This document shows, piece by piece, positions 8,744-18,603 of a stretch of DNA of 64,000 nucleotides (position 1 is the first letter of the stretch; each line of letters starts with the position of its first letter). Origin of the DNA: Pelagihabitans pacificus (GTDB taxonomy: Bacteria > Bacteroidota > Bacteroidia > Flavobacteriales > Flavobacteriaceae); contig NZ_VIKU02000006.1 of the NCBI RefSeq assembly GCF_009371985.2, positions 124,001-188,000 on the forward strand, written 5' to 3'. The notes under the pieces were generated by a model. The model was not told the DNA's origin, made no database searches, and saw only the letters and a list, made by a program, of their open reading frames with translations. A program made the position numbers and the translations under genes.

Positions 8744-11692
8744 ATGAAAATGAGACTGCTCGCGCTTGCACTCCTTTGGTGCAGTGCATCGTTATTCGCA
8801 CAAGAGTACTTTCCAAAAAACGACGGTGTAAAATCAAAAAACAATAACTACACAGCCTTCACGAATGCCAAGATTTATGTGACCCCAACACAGGTAGTCG
8901 ATGATGGCACCCTGTTGATTCAACATGGAAAAGTGGTACAAGCCGGAAAATCGGTGACCTTACCAAAAAATACGGTAGTGATAGATGTGGCCGGTAAATC
9001 GATTTACCCTTCCTTTATCGATATCTACTCCGGCTTTGGTGTGGAAAAACCCAAACGCGCGCCCGCCAACGGGCGGTCGGCGGAATACGATGCTTCCAGG
9101 GAGGGGTTCTACTGGAACGACCATATAATGCCCGAAAACGCAGCGGTCGAAAAGTTTAAATACGATGATAAAAAAGCAAAGGAATTACGCGGTGCGGGCT
9201 TCGGCGTTGTAAACTCCCATATACAGGATGGTATTGCCCGCGGAACGGGTGTGCTCATCGCCTTGAACGGGGAAGGCGACGACTCCGAACGCATACTGGA
9301 TGATCGCTCCGCCCAGCACTTCTCGTTCAAAAAAAGCGTCGCTAAAAGACAATCCTATCCTACTTCGTTGATGGGAGCCATGGCCCTTTTGCGGCAAATG
9401 TACTATGACGCCGATTGGTATGCCAAGGGGAATGTTGATACCAAGGACCGTTCCCTGGAAGCCTTGAACGAAAATAAATCGTTACCTCAAATCTTTGAGG
9501 GAGGCGATAAGGGAAATATCATCCGTGCAGACGGCATCGGAGACAAATTCGGCATCCAATATATCATTGTGGGTGGTGGGGATGAATACGAGCGAATCGC
9601 CGACATCAAAGCGACCAACGCGACATTGATTCTTCCCTTGGATTTCCCGGATGCCTACGATGTTGAAAATCCTTATGAAGCAAACTATGTTTCCCTGGCG
9701 GATATGCGACACTGGAACCAAGCACCGGCGAATCCTAAGATACTGGCTGAAAACGGAGTGCCCTTTTCGTTTACCACACATGGTCTAAAGTCAACGGCAG
9801 ACTTCAAGAAAAAATTGATGAAGGCCGTAACATATGGCCTGCCGAAGACCAAGGCCTTGGAGGCATTGACGACAGTCCCGGCCGGAATCTTAGGAAAATC
9901 ATCTGAAATCGGATCGCTGCAAAACGGAAGCTATGCCAACTTTCTAGTTACCTCTGGCGATTTGTTCGATGAAAACACCACGCTTTATGAAAATTGGGTG
10001 CGGGGGCATAAGAATGTCATCAACGACATGTCGTTAAAAGATATCCGGGGAGCGTACAATCTGACTGCGGGCGGAAAGACTTTTGCACTCTCGGTGACCG
10101 GTGAATCGGGGAAGCCCAAGGCAGAAGTAAAACAGGATACGGTGAAACTGAAGTCCAAGTTCAGTTATCAAAACAATTGGATCGAACTTTCATTTGCCGA
10201 TAAGGACGAGAACAACTACCGCCTTACCGCCCTGGTAATGGATACATCCGATAACATCGAGGGGAAAGCGGCTCTTCCCAACGGTAACGAAGGGTCCTTC
10301 ACCGCCAACAAGACTGCTCCTTTTGAAGAAAAGGAAAAAGAGGAAAAAAAGGAAGACGAACCGGAATTGGTCCCCGTTAGATTTCCGAATATTGCCTATG
10401 GCTATGATGCCATTCCAAAAGCGGAAAATACATTGTTTAAAAATGCAACGGTATGGACCAGTGAGGCGGCAGGGGTTTTGGAAAACACCGATGTATTGGT
10501 GAAAAACGGGAAAATCGCCAAAATAGGTAAGGATTTGAATGCCGGCGGCGCGAAAGTAATCGATGCTGCCGGAAAACATTTGACCGCGGGTATTATAGAC
10601 GAACACAGTCACATTGCTGCTTTGGCCATCAACGAGGCAGGGCAGAACTCCTCCGCCGAGGTTAGAATGGAGGAAGTGGTCGATAATGAGGACAAAGGTA
10701 TTTACCACGCCTTGGCAGGGGGTGTCACCTCATTACAATTACTACATGGTTCCGCCAATCCTATTGGAGGACAATCGGCCATCATGAAATTGAAATGGGG
10801 AGAAAGTGCCGAAAATATGATCTATGATAATTCGCCCAAGTTTATCAAATTCGCCCTTGGTGAAAACGTAAAACAGAGCAATTGGAACAGTTTCAGCCGT
10901 TTTCCGCAAACCAGGATGGGAGTCGAGCAGGTGTTCATGAACTACTTTCAACGCGCCAAGGAGTACGAAACCAGAAAAAAAAGTGGCCAGCCCTATCGAT
11001 ACGATGAGGAAATGGAGACCCTGGTCGAGATACTGAACGGGGAACGTTTTATCAGCTGTCACTCCTATGTACAGAGCGAAATCAATATGATGATGAAGGT
11101 AGCGGAGAAATTTGGTTTCCGGGTCAATACCTTTACCCACATCCTGGAAGGCTACAAAGTGGCCGACAAAATGGCGGAACATGGAGTCGGCGCAGGCACG
11201 TTCAGCGATTGGTGGGCCTACAAGTATGAAGTGAGGGATGCCATTCCCTACAACGCGGCCATCATGCAACGCCAAGGGGTCGTCACGGCGATCAATAGTG
11301 ACGATGCGGAAATGATCCGTAGATTAAACCAAGAAGCCGCAAAGACGATTAAGTATGGGGGTATGAGCGAAGAGGAGGCCTGGAAAATGGTGACTATCAA
11401 CCCCGCAAAACTCCTTCATTTAGACGATAGAACCGGAAGTATCAAAGAAGGAAAGGACGCCGATTTGGTGTTGTGGAGCGACCATCCCTTATCGGTATCG
11501 GCCAAAGCGGAAAAAACGATGATCGAGGGTGCCACCTACTTCGATTTGGAAAAAGACCGGCAAATGAGGGAGTCGGTCAAACAGGAACGCAACAAATTGA
11601 TCAATATGATGCTGAAGGAAAAAGTCAACGGAGGCAAGATGCAGGGTCCTAAAATGAAAAAGAAGGAACGGATGCACTGCGAATCGCTATAA
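8744..11692 (+). CDS. Secreted double-module amidohydrolase
   Basis: A 982-residue exported protein (signal peptide about 1-20, ending SLFAQ) made of two amidohydrolase modules in tandem. In the second (about 560-960) the metal site is intact: HSH at 621-623, CHSY, FTHILEGY and INSDDAEM, so it should hydrolyse an amide or imide bond. In the first (about 35-430) the expected HxH after the first strand is replaced by FIDIYSGFG, so it is probably structural. A lysine/glutamate-rich linker (about 525-545) joins them. It is followed 63 bases later by a third, related gene. The natural substrate is unknown. Confidence 0.85.
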   Translation: MKMRLLALALLWCSASLFAQEYFPKNDGVKSKNNNYTAFTNAKIYVTPTQVVDDGTLLIQHGKVVQAGKSVTLPKNTVVIDVAGKSIYPSFIDIYSGFGVEKPKRAPANGRSAEYDASREGFYWNDHIMPENAAVEKFKYDDKKAKELRGAGFGVVNSHIQDGIARGTGVLIALNGEGDDSERILDDRSAQHFSFKKSVAKRQSYPTSLMGAMALLRQMYYDADWYAKGNVDTKDRSLEALNENKSLPQIFEGGDKGNIIRADGIGDKFGIQYIIVGGGDEYERIADIKATNATLILPLDFPDAYDVENPYEANYVSLADMRHWNQAPANPKILAENGVPFSFTTHGLKSTADFKKKLMKAVTYGLPKTKALEALTTVPAGILGKSSEIGSLQNGSYANFLVTSGDLFDENTTLYENWVRGHKNVINDMSLKDIRGAYNLTAGGKTFALSVTGESGKPKAEVKQDTVKLKSKFSYQNNWIELSFADKDENNYRLTALVMDTSDNIEGKAALPNGNEGSFTANKTAPFEEKEKEEKKEDEPELVPVRFPNIAYGYDAIPKAENTLFKNATVWTSEAAGVLENTDVLVKNGKIAKIGKDLNAGGAKVIDAAGKHLTAGIIDEHSHIAALAINEAGQNSSAEVRMEEVVDNEDKGIYHALAGGVTSLQLLHGSANPIGGQSAIMKLKWGESAENMIYDNSPKFIKFALGENVKQSNWNSFSRFPQTRMGVEQVFMNYFQRAKEYETRKKSGQPYRYDEEMETLVEILNGERFISCHSYVQSEINMMMKVAEKFGFRVNTFTHILEGYKVADKMAEHGVGAGTFSDWWAYKYEVRDAIPYNAAIMQRQGVVTAINSDDAEMIRRLNQEAAKTIKYGGMSEEEAWKMVTINPAKLLHLDDRTGSIKEGKDADLVLWSDHPLSVSAKAEKTMIEGATYFDLEKDRQMRESVKQERNKLINMMLKEKVNGGKMQGPKMKKKERMHCESL

Positions 11693-11755
11693 CCACTTCG
11701 TTTACCATTAGTACTTTCAAGTTCAAACCTAAATAAGAGTCTTTAAACATATAAA

Positions 11756-13042
11756 ATGAAGAAGTCAATTTTTACGATAGTCCTTGCCATCGGAATCATA
11801 CTTCCCGGTAGTGCCCAGCAAACACCGGCACCCCAACAAAATGGGGCTATTAGCATTAAGGGAGTAACCGCGCATATCGGGGATGGTACCGTTGTTGAGA
11901 ACGCCACCTTGGTTTTCGAAGATGGAAGGATAACCGCTTTGGGTGCCGAGGCCGATGTTAAGGGAACCGTAATCGATGCTTCGGGAAAACATGTCTATCC
12001 GGGCTTTATCGCTCCCTGTAAATCGTTGGGATTGATTGAAGTAAATGCAGTACGTGCCAGCAATGACCAGGATGAACTTGGGGAAATCATTCCACATGTT
12101 CGAAGTTTGATAGCGTACAACGCCGAGTCAAAAGTGGTGGAGAGTATGCGGCCCAACGGTGTTTTACTGGGGCAGGTGACCCCGCAAGGGGGCCGTATTT
12201 CGGGCACTTCGTCCATTGTGCAGTTCGATGCCTGGAATTGGGAAGATGCCGCTGTAAAAGTCGATGACGGCATTCATCTGCGATGGCCCAGTACCTTTCG
12301 GCGAGGCCGTTGGTGGATGGGCGAGGAACGGGGTTATCGACCCAATGACAAGTATAAGGAACAGCTTACGGAAGTAGAAACCTTTATGAGGCAAGCGGCC
12401 GCCTACGGTAAAGGCGCTGCCAAGGAAATAAATCCCCCTTTTGCCGCGATGCAAGGCGTCTTCGGCGGTACCCAGAAATTATATGTGTATGCCGATGGCG
12501 AACGGGAAATTATCGATGGGATTACCATTGCTAAAAATTCCGGGGTACAGCATATCGTACTGGTTGGGGGTTATCACGCCTACAAGACCACCGATTTCCT
12601 AAAGGAAAATAATATCCCGGTTTTGGTACAGTTTACCCACAACCTCCCCGTTTTTGACAACGAGGACTATGACCTCCCCTACAAACTTCCAAAACTCTTG
12701 ACAGATGCCGGACTCTTGGTAGCCATACAAAATGGGGATGCCAGCAACTTCCAGACACGGAATCTGCCATTCTATGCAGGCCAAGTAGTCGGACAGGGAA
12801 TGGACGTGGAAAAAGCATTACAGCTGATTACGGGCAACTCGTCCAAAATTCTAGGAATTGACGATGCCTATGGCACCTTGGCCGTGGGAAAAAGCGCTAC
12901 TCTATTTATTTCGGAAGGCAATGCCTTGGACATGCGTGGCAATCAACTGACACACGCTTTTATCGATGGTAGGGAAGTATCGCTCGAAACCCATCAAACC
13001 GAACTTTGGAAACGATACGAAGGAAAGTATGAGGGGGAGTAG
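11756..13042 (+). CDS. Amidohydrolase-family protein, probably catalytically inactive
   Basis: A 428-residue exported protein (signal peptide MKKSIFTIVLAIGIILPGSA) with the fold of imidazolonepropionase-like amidohydrolases. The conserved PGFIDxHxH is changed to PGFIAPCKSLG, and the later His and Asp ligands are not apparent. It resembles the first module of its upstream neighbour, with which it forms an operon ending at the terminator at 13083-13130. A partner or scaffold of the active module is a reasonable guess. Confidence 0.8.
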   Translation: MKKSIFTIVLAIGIILPGSAQQTPAPQQNGAISIKGVTAHIGDGTVVENATLVFEDGRITALGAEADVKGTVIDASGKHVYPGFIAPCKSLGLIEVNAVRASNDQDELGEIIPHVRSLIAYNAESKVVESMRPNGVLLGQVTPQGGRISGTSSIVQFDAWNWEDAAVKVDDGIHLRWPSTFRRGRWWMGEERGYRPNDKYKEQLTEVETFMRQAAAYGKGAAKEINPPFAAMQGVFGGTQKLYVYADGEREIIDGITIAKNSGVQHIVLVGGYHAYKTTDFLKENNIPVLVQFTHNLPVFDNEDYDLPYKLPKLLTDAGLLVAIQNGDASNFQTRNLPFYAGQVVGQGMDVEKALQLITGNSSKILGIDDAYGTLAVGKSATLFISEGNALDMRGNQLTHAFIDGREVSLETHQTELWKRYEGKYEGE

Positions 13043-13082
13043 ACTATTTTCAAAGTTCGTTCTAACATAACAGCAATACCAG

Positions 13083-13130
13083 AAAATTCCTTGCGTCCAA
13101 TATTCAAAAAAGAAGCAAGGAATTTTTTTG
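13083..13130 (+). terminator. Terminator of the amidohydrolase operon
   Basis: A 12-bp stem, AAAATTCCTTGC (13083-13094) with GCAAGGAATTTT (13115-13126), around a 20-base loop and continuing into a run of seven T. Confidence 0.75.
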
Positions 13131-13280
13131 ATCCATTATGGAAAATTTAGAACCGATAGGGCTTGGAAATTGCACCTTACCATTGGAATTGGCGTATTCG
13201 GGGACCAAAAATAGGGTGCTTTAAGCAAGCCACGAACTACGACATAGCTTTTGTGGGTTCATCATCAAAAAACAATCATT

Positions 13281-15098
13281 ATGAAAAGGACTCTTTGTCT
13301 TCTCCTCACCATCGCTTTGCTTCAATCTTGTAAGGAAGCGCCTAAGCCAGATGTAGTAGATGAGACTATCAAAAAAGTGGAAACCAGCTTGGTTCCTCCC
13401 GTCTACATTGAAGGAGATGACACGTGGACCTTGGAGGAACGCATGGCCCACTACGGCGTTCCGGGAGTAAGTATTGCCGTAATAAATGATGGCGAAATCC
13501 ATTGGACAAAAACGTATGGAGTGGTCGATAAGGTCAGTAAGGTACCTGTTACCAAGGAGACCCTTTTTCAGGCCGGATCGATTAGCAAACCAGTGGCTGC
13601 CTATGGGGCCTTGAAGTTAGTGGAGCAAGATCAACTAGACTTGGATTCGGACATCAATACTTTCTTGAAATCATGGAAACTGCCCGAGAATGAATTCACA
13701 AAAGAAAAAAAGGTGGCCCTAAAGCACCTACTCAGTCATACGGGTGGCCTAACGGTACATGGTTTCTTGGGCTATAGCCCGGACCTACCCGTACCGACAT
13801 TGGAACAGGTGCTGAACGGGATTCCTCCCGCCAATTCAGGGGCAATTTTGGTAGACAAGGTACCAGAAGAGAGCTTTCGCTACTCAGGAGGGGGATATAC
13901 AATTATGCAACAGATGATGATCGATGTCTCCGGCAAATCATTTCCATCCCTCATGGATGAGCTGGTACTGCAACCGTTGGGTATGAATCATAGTACCTAC
14001 GATCAACCTCTAGAGAGTCCCCAATTGGAAAAAGCGGCAACAGGTTATCTACCTGATGGCTCGATGACCAAAGGCAAAAGACATACCTACCCGGAAATGG
14101 CGGCCGCTGGTTTATGGACGACCTCCGAGGACCTCGCAAAATTTGCGGTTGACCTTCAGAAGACCCTCAAAGGAAGCAGTACCAAAGTACTTTCCCAAAA
14201 CATGGGCACCAACATGCTTACCCCTTTTGTAGAGGATTTTATCGGACTCGGTATCTTCATCAATAAGAAAAAAGACGCAGTTTATTTTGGACACGGAGGT
14301 TGGGACGAAGGGTTCTCCAGTGATTTGGTAGCGCATAAGAACAAGGGTTATGGTGTGGTGGTCTTAACGAACTCGAACCATCCGGAGTTTATATCCGAAC
14401 TTATCCGTTCGGTAGCCCTTACGTACGAATGGGAAGATTATGTTCCCACTTATGGGAGAATAGCCATGGACACGGTCGCCCTGTCCACTATTTCCGGTCG
14501 ATATCGCGTTGATGGCAACTGGTTGGTCGAAGTATTCCAAAAAGAAGGGGTCCTCTATGGAAAAGAGGTAGGCGGAAAAGCCTCTGAATTGGTTCAAGTA
14601 TCCGATAGCACCTATGCAAGACGGGAGAACGATCGGCTTATACAATTTAAACCCAACCCAGAGACCAATGGGTTGGACATGCTTGTTCGTAATCCCAATA
14701 CCGGCAAAGTACAAACTACTTTTACACAATTGAAGCAAAATGAGAAGTTACCCATCGAGTGGCTCGTAGCAGGTGATTTTGAGCAAGCCCTTGTCGCTTA
14801 TCAGGCCCTGGTGAAAGCGGACCCGACCGACCCGACCATTCTGGAAGGAAATTTAAACGGACTTGGTTATCGTTTCCTGTATGGAGACAATATGAAGTTG
14901 GCACAAGATGTCTTCAAGGTCAATACACGGCTTTATCCGGAAAGTTCCAATGTCTACGATAGTTATGCCGAGGCCTGTATGCAGCTGGGGGAAACGGACT
15001 TGGCTATTGAAAACTATAAAAAATCCCTATCACTCGATCCCGAAAATAAAAACGCCGAAGAGAAGATTGCCGAATTGGAAAAATTGAAAACGAGCTGA
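13281..15098 (+). CDS. Serine hydrolase (class C beta-lactamase type) with C-terminal TPR
   Basis: A 605-residue lipoprotein (Cys in LLQSCKEAP). The penicillin-binding/class C fold spans about 35-390, with the nucleophile motif SISK at 100-103, a YSGGGY block, and GHGGWDEGF in place of KTG. After a beta-sandwich linker, the end (about 500-600) has two TPR units, including VYDSYAEACMQLGETDLAI and SLSLDPENKNAEE. Family members cleave D-amino-acid peptides or esters; the substrate here is unknown. The start is the ATG at 13281, immediately before a lipoprotein signal. A decayed relative of the TPR tail lies at 49460-49807. Confidence 0.88.
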   Translation: MKRTLCLLLTIALLQSCKEAPKPDVVDETIKKVETSLVPPVYIEGDDTWTLEERMAHYGVPGVSIAVINDGEIHWTKTYGVVDKVSKVPVTKETLFQAGSISKPVAAYGALKLVEQDQLDLDSDINTFLKSWKLPENEFTKEKKVALKHLLSHTGGLTVHGFLGYSPDLPVPTLEQVLNGIPPANSGAILVDKVPEESFRYSGGGYTIMQQMMIDVSGKSFPSLMDELVLQPLGMNHSTYDQPLESPQLEKAATGYLPDGSMTKGKRHTYPEMAAAGLWTTSEDLAKFAVDLQKTLKGSSTKVLSQNMGTNMLTPFVEDFIGLGIFINKKKDAVYFGHGGWDEGFSSDLVAHKNKGYGVVVLTNSNHPEFISELIRSVALTYEWEDYVPTYGRIAMDTVALSTISGRYRVDGNWLVEVFQKEGVLYGKEVGGKASELVQVSDSTYARRENDRLIQFKPNPETNGLDMLVRNPNTGKVQTTFTQLKQNEKLPIEWLVAGDFEQALVAYQALVKADPTDPTILEGNLNGLGYRFLYGDNMKLAQDVFKVNTRLYPESSNVYDSYAEACMQLGETDLAIENYKKSLSLDPENKNAEEKIAELEKLKTS

Positions 15099-15149
15099 TC
15101 TACATTTTTGAAAAGGTTCGTCCCCGTTTCGTATGTCGTCGGGTAAGAC

Positions 15150-15929
15150 TCAAATCACCCCCAACCCATTTTTCAACAATACCCTAATCCCAACAATAAG
15201 GACCAATAAGGCCGTTACCCGTTTGATGCCCTTTGGGGTGAACTTTTTAAGACTGATACGTATACCGAGTTGGCCGCCTAAGAACACGGTTCCCATCAAA
15301 GCGATGGTCTCTACCCAAGGAAGTTCGAGGGTCTTTGCCATGACGAGACCGCCCAACCCGGAAAGGGAGTTGACCAAAATAAAAAAGCTGGCCAGGGCGG
15401 CAATTTTAATAGATCGGTCCCAGCGTAAATGATTCAACACAGGGGCCAAGAAAATACCGCCCCCGATACCGACCAAGCCGGAAAGAAAACCGATGCCGGC
15501 GCCCAAAATATAACTAAACCATTTAGGGTAACTATTCACCCGCTCTGCATGACTTGTCGAAGTCGCGATGGTCTGCCATGCCAAAGCCATTGCCGAAGCA
15601 ATCAAGGAGACGCCCAAAATAACAAAAAAGACCTCCTCTTTCAATCGAAAGGATGCTCCAATAAAAGCCAAGGGAATACTTGTCAATACAAATGGTAAAA
15701 AATCTTTTAATTTGGCATGCCCGTGTTTATAATAGAGATAAGTGCTAGAGGACACCACCACGAGATTGCAGACCAAGGCCAGCGAACGGATGGCAAAAAA
15801 ACCGATAAGGGTCAAGGATAACAACGCGAGATAACTGGAACCACCACCAAAACCTACGGAGGAATATAACGTAGCCACTACAAAAAAACCGATGCATAAA
15901 AGCACCAAGCTTTCAATACTTAGCAGCAT
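15150..15929 (-). CDS. TauE/SafE-type sulfite or organosulfur exporter
   Basis: A 259-residue polytopic inner-membrane protein of the TSUP family, which exports sulfite, sulfoacetate or related anions. About eight hydrophobic segments are visible. The glycine-rich motifs SSVGFGGGSSYLALL (N-terminal half) and GLVGIGGGIFLAPVL (C-terminal half) are the paired family signature. The start overlaps the MoeB-rhodanese stop by 17 bases, so it is the last gene of the molybdopterin operon. That position suggests it handles sulfur by-products or oxyanions of cofactor-linked metabolism, which is inference. Confidence 0.85.
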   Translation of the reverse strand: MLLSIESLVLLCIGFFVVATLYSSVGFGGGSSYLALLSLTLIGFFAIRSLALVCNLVVVSSSTYLYYKHGHAKLKDFLPFVLTSIPLAFIGASFRLKEEVFFVILGVSLIASAMALAWQTIATSTSHAERVNSYPKWFSYILGAGIGFLSGLVGIGGGIFLAPVLNHLRWDRSIKIAALASFFILVNSLSGLGGLVMAKTLELPWVETIALMGTVFLGGQLGIRISLKKFTPKGIKRVTALLVLIVGIRVLLKNGLGVI

Positions 15930-16986
15930 ACATCGATAGTTGATTGATTCCGCCTGATACATTGATCAAATTGGCTTTGGGCGCGTACTTACGTATTTGG
16001 ATTACGCCTTTTTGACTTCGAATCCCGGATTGACAAATGAAGTACACGGGACGTTGCATATCGATCTCCTCTCTACGGGTCTCGAGATCCACCAGCGGAA
16101 TGTTAATGGAATCCTTCAACCGGAATTCCCGATATTCTTTGGGTGTTCGAACATCAATGATTTGTAGCTTCCGTTTTTCCAATAATCGTTCAAAACTATC
16201 CGCTTGAACAGACTGCACTGGTATGGTACATTCAAATTCGTAGGACTCCCTCAATTCCGTAATCCCTAAGTTTTCTGTATTTGTAGAAAACCGAATCTTC
16301 TGAAAACTGTTGGCCAAACCATTAAACAAGAGCAGCACACCTGAAAGGGGCTCCCCTAGCCCGGTTATGGCCTTTACCGTCTCCAACGCCTGTAAGTTGC
16401 CGACGATTCCCGGTACAATCCCGAGCACACCGTGTTCATTGCAATTAGGTACTTCGTCGGCTTTAGGCATGTTTGGGAACAAACAGCGATAGGTAGGTCC
16501 TCCTTCGTAATTAAAGACACTCACTTGACCTTCAAAGCCATGCAACGCCCCATAGACAAAAGGCTTTTTTAAAAGTACACATACATCGTTAATCAAATAG
16601 CGTGTAGGAAAATTATCAGTGGCATCGACTACCAAATCAAAACCCTTGATGATTTCCAAGGCATTTTGTTTGGTTAAAAAGGTATCATAGGCTTCGAAAA
16701 GGGTTTCGGAGTTTTGGGCTTTGAGTTTTTCGATTGCCTTCCACACTTTTGAACTTCCCACATCCGATTCGTTATACAATACCTGGCGATGTAAATTCGA
16801 TAGCGATACGGTATCATTATCGACAATACCCAAGGTACCCACGCCCATTGAGTTCAAATAGGTAAGCGCGGGGACGCCGAGTCCTCCCGCTCCCACGACC
16901 AAAACCTTGGCTTCCGATAGCTTCTGTTGTGCTTCGGGGCCAAAATCTTTCAAGATGATATGTCGGTCGTACCGCTTGGAATTCAT
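15913..16986 (-). CDS. moeB: MoeB/ThiF-like adenylyltransferase fused to rhodanese
   Basis: Activates the C-terminal Gly-Gly of MoaD by adenylation, preparing it for sulfur loading. The 357-residue protein has an E1-like domain (about 1-240) with the nucleotide motif GAGGLGVPAL and DNDTVSLSNLHRQ, and a rhodanese domain (about 265-357) with active-site Cys318 in CQSGIRS. The layout is like eukaryotic MOCS3/Uba4, in which the rhodanese part transfers the sulfur. The first zinc CxxC of classical MoeB is changed to TYRC, so the structural zinc may be absent. The start overlaps the mobA end by 4 bases. Confidence 0.88.
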   Translation of the reverse strand: MNSKRYDRHIILKDFGPEAQQKLSEAKVLVVGAGGLGVPALTYLNSMGVGTLGIVDNDTVSLSNLHRQVLYNESDVGSSKVWKAIEKLKAQNSETLFEAYDTFLTKQNALEIIKGFDLVVDATDNFPTRYLINDVCVLLKKPFVYGALHGFEGQVSVFNYEGGPTYRCLFPNMPKADEVPNCNEHGVLGIVPGIVGNLQALETVKAITGLGEPLSGVLLLFNGLANSFQKIRFSTNTENLGITELRESYEFECTIPVQSVQADSFERLLEKRKLQIIDVRTPKEYREFRLKDSINIPLVDLETRREEIDMQRPVYFICQSGIRSQKGVIQIRKYAPKANLINVSGGINQLSMYAAKY

Positions 16987-17579
16987 GCCGTGGTCAATTT
17001 CGCCAAGGCAGCTCGATAATCTTCCTCGGAATTGGCATTGAGCAAAACATTTGGATTCTTTGGATACACCAATTGTACCTCGTTATTGATTAAGAATTTT
17101 CTCGGACAGGTACCCACGCCACTTTCCAAATAGGCAACCGATGTTTTTAAGGCCTCCGGTTCCCATATGGCACATAAGGGTTCGGGTAAAGGATTTTTCC
17201 TTTGGGCAAAGGCCGTCGCCAATGACTTCGGATTACGTTCGGCAATTAATTGCTTCAGCGCATCCGCATCTATCAAGGGCAGGTCGCACGCCAAAACCAA
17301 CCATGCCACTTCCGGAAATTGATGATGTGCCGAAAGGAGTCCGTTATAGGGTCCACGGTATTCGTCCTCATCTACGATGTACTTCATATCCTTCGGCAGT
17401 TCCTTGACCTGTTCTTCCCGAAGGCTGATAAAGGTTTTTTCACAAACTTGCCCTAACAAGTGGTACAAATGTTCCCGCTGAGGAATGCCGTGATAGCGAA
17501 TCAATCCCTTATCGGTTCCCATTCTCGTGCTTTTTCCGCCCGAGAGTACCAATCCATATAACTTAGCGACTGAAATCAT
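16983..17579 (-). CDS. mobA: Molybdenum cofactor guanylyltransferase MobA
   Basis: Adds GMP to molybdopterin-bound molybdenum, making the MGD cofactor. The 198-residue protein has the nucleotidyltransferase motif LSGGKSTRMG at 12-21 followed by a conserved DKG, and a later ACDLPLID metal-binding block. The start overlaps the moaC end by 17 bases, so the two are translated together. Its presence implies the cell uses at least one bis-MGD enzyme such as a nitrate or formate oxidoreductase, none of which lies in this window. Confidence 0.9.
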   Translation of the reverse strand: MISVAKLYGLVLSGGKSTRMGTDKGLIRYHGIPQREHLYHLLGQVCEKTFISLREEQVKELPKDMKYIVDEDEYRGPYNGLLSAHHQFPEVAWLVLACDLPLIDADALKQLIAERNPKSLATAFAQRKNPLPEPLCAIWEPEALKTSVAYLESGVGTCPRKFLINNEVQLVYPKNPNVLLNANSEEDYRAALAKLTTA

Positions 17580-18036
17580 TCTTTCCTCCTGTTTTTTCTT
17601 CCAATTGAATTCCCAAAATCCGAATATCGTGCGATAGTGCCTTGCACATATCGTAAATGGTCAGTGCGCTTACCGATACACCTGTCAATGCCTCCATTTC
17701 CACACCGGTACGCTCGGTGCATCTGACCATACATTTGATCTGCAAGGCGTTGTCGACGGGCTGTATATCTATCTGTACTTTTGAAAGGTTCAATTGATGG
17801 CAGAGTGGAATCAGTTCGGAAGTCTTTTTTACGGCTTGGATTCCCGCGATAACCGCAGTCTGGATAATGCTTCCCTTCGCACTGAGAAAATCCTGCTCGG
17901 ACAAGATGGCGAACACCGCTTCCGGAAATGCTACCCTGCCGGAGGCCAAGGCGGTTCTTATGGTCATAGGTTTCTCCGAAACATCGACCATATGGGCTTT
18001 TCCGGCCTTATCGATATGGGACAATTCTTTGTTCAT
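17563..18036 (-). CDS. moaC: Cyclic pyranopterin monophosphate synthase MoaC
   Basis: Converts the MoaA product 3',8-cyclo-7,8-dihydro-GTP into cyclic pyranopterin monophosphate. At 157 residues it is of typical length. Recognisable blocks are HMVDVSEKP near the start, IPLCHQLNLSKV with the conserved His, and GVEMEALTGVSVSALTIYDM with the catalytic region. A gap of 147 bases separates it from moaE; I see no gene there. The partner MoaA is not in the window. Confidence 0.95.
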   Translation of the reverse strand: MNKELSHIDKAGKAHMVDVSEKPMTIRTALASGRVAFPEAVFAILSEQDFLSAKGSIIQTAVIAGIQAVKKTSELIPLCHQLNLSKVQIDIQPVDNALQIKCMVRCTERTGVEMEALTGVSVSALTIYDMCKALSHDIRILGIQLEEKTGGKNDFSR

Positions 18037-18183
18037 TGATTTAAACTCGGATTACACTTCTTCATTTCCAATACTATCTATCCTACATGTGAAACAAGAA
18101 TCAGTAGCCAAGACAAAAGAAAAATTATTGGAGCCTTTTAAGTCTTATGCCAGTATCTCTTCGGTATCATATCTATCCCGAAC

Positions 18184-18603
18184 CTACGGATGTGCCGACA
18201 CCCAGACCGATTTATTCTTGAACAATTCTTTTTTCCAGATAGGAACGCGTTCTTTCAAGGTATCGATTAAATACCGACAGGCCTTGAAACAAGCATCCCG
18301 GTGAGCGGCCGATGCGCCGACCACTACTACTGGCTCCTGTATCTCCTTCGCGCCTACCGCGTGACGAAGCAACACTGTATTCAGCTTCCATTTTGCCTTG
18401 GCTTCCGTTGCAATCTTTTTCATCTCTTTCAAGGCCATATTTTCATAGGCCTCAAACTCCAAGGAAACTACTTCCTCTCCTTGGGTAAACTCCCGTACCG
18501 TACCAACAAAAACACAAATACCGCCACTTTCCGAATGGGACAGTTCGGCATACACCTTATCCGGCTCAATGTAATCGACTATTTCAACGATTGTTTTCTC
18601 CAT
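18184..18603 (-). CDS. moaE: Molybdopterin synthase catalytic subunit MoaE
   Basis: Large subunit of molybdopterin synthase; it transfers sulfur from MoaD to precursor Z. At 139 residues it has the family blocks GGICVFVGTVR, HRDACFKACR and PIWKKE, the last carrying the active-site lysines. Its ATG overlaps the moaD stop codon (TAATG), so the two subunits are coupled in translation. Confidence 0.95.
   Translation of the reverse strand: MEKTIVEIVDYIEPDKVYAELSHSESGGICVFVGTVREFTQGEEVVSLEFEAYENMALKEMKKIATEAKAKWKLNTVLLRHAVGAKEIQEPVVVVGASAAHRDACFKACRYLIDTLKERVPIWKKELFKNKSVWVSAHP

Noticed and set aside
10190-11275. Two minus-strand frames of 172 and 177 codons
   Set aside because: They are antisense to the intact second module of the amidohydrolase and encode no recognisable motif.
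8744-13042. Pseudogenes (because of missing metal ligands)
   Set aside because: Both frames are full-length, with signal peptides and no frameshift, so they are intact genes with altered modules.
18037-18183. Hidden moaA remnant or small gene between moaC and moaE
   Set aside because: No MoaA motif (CxxxCxxC) in any frame, and the gap is too short.
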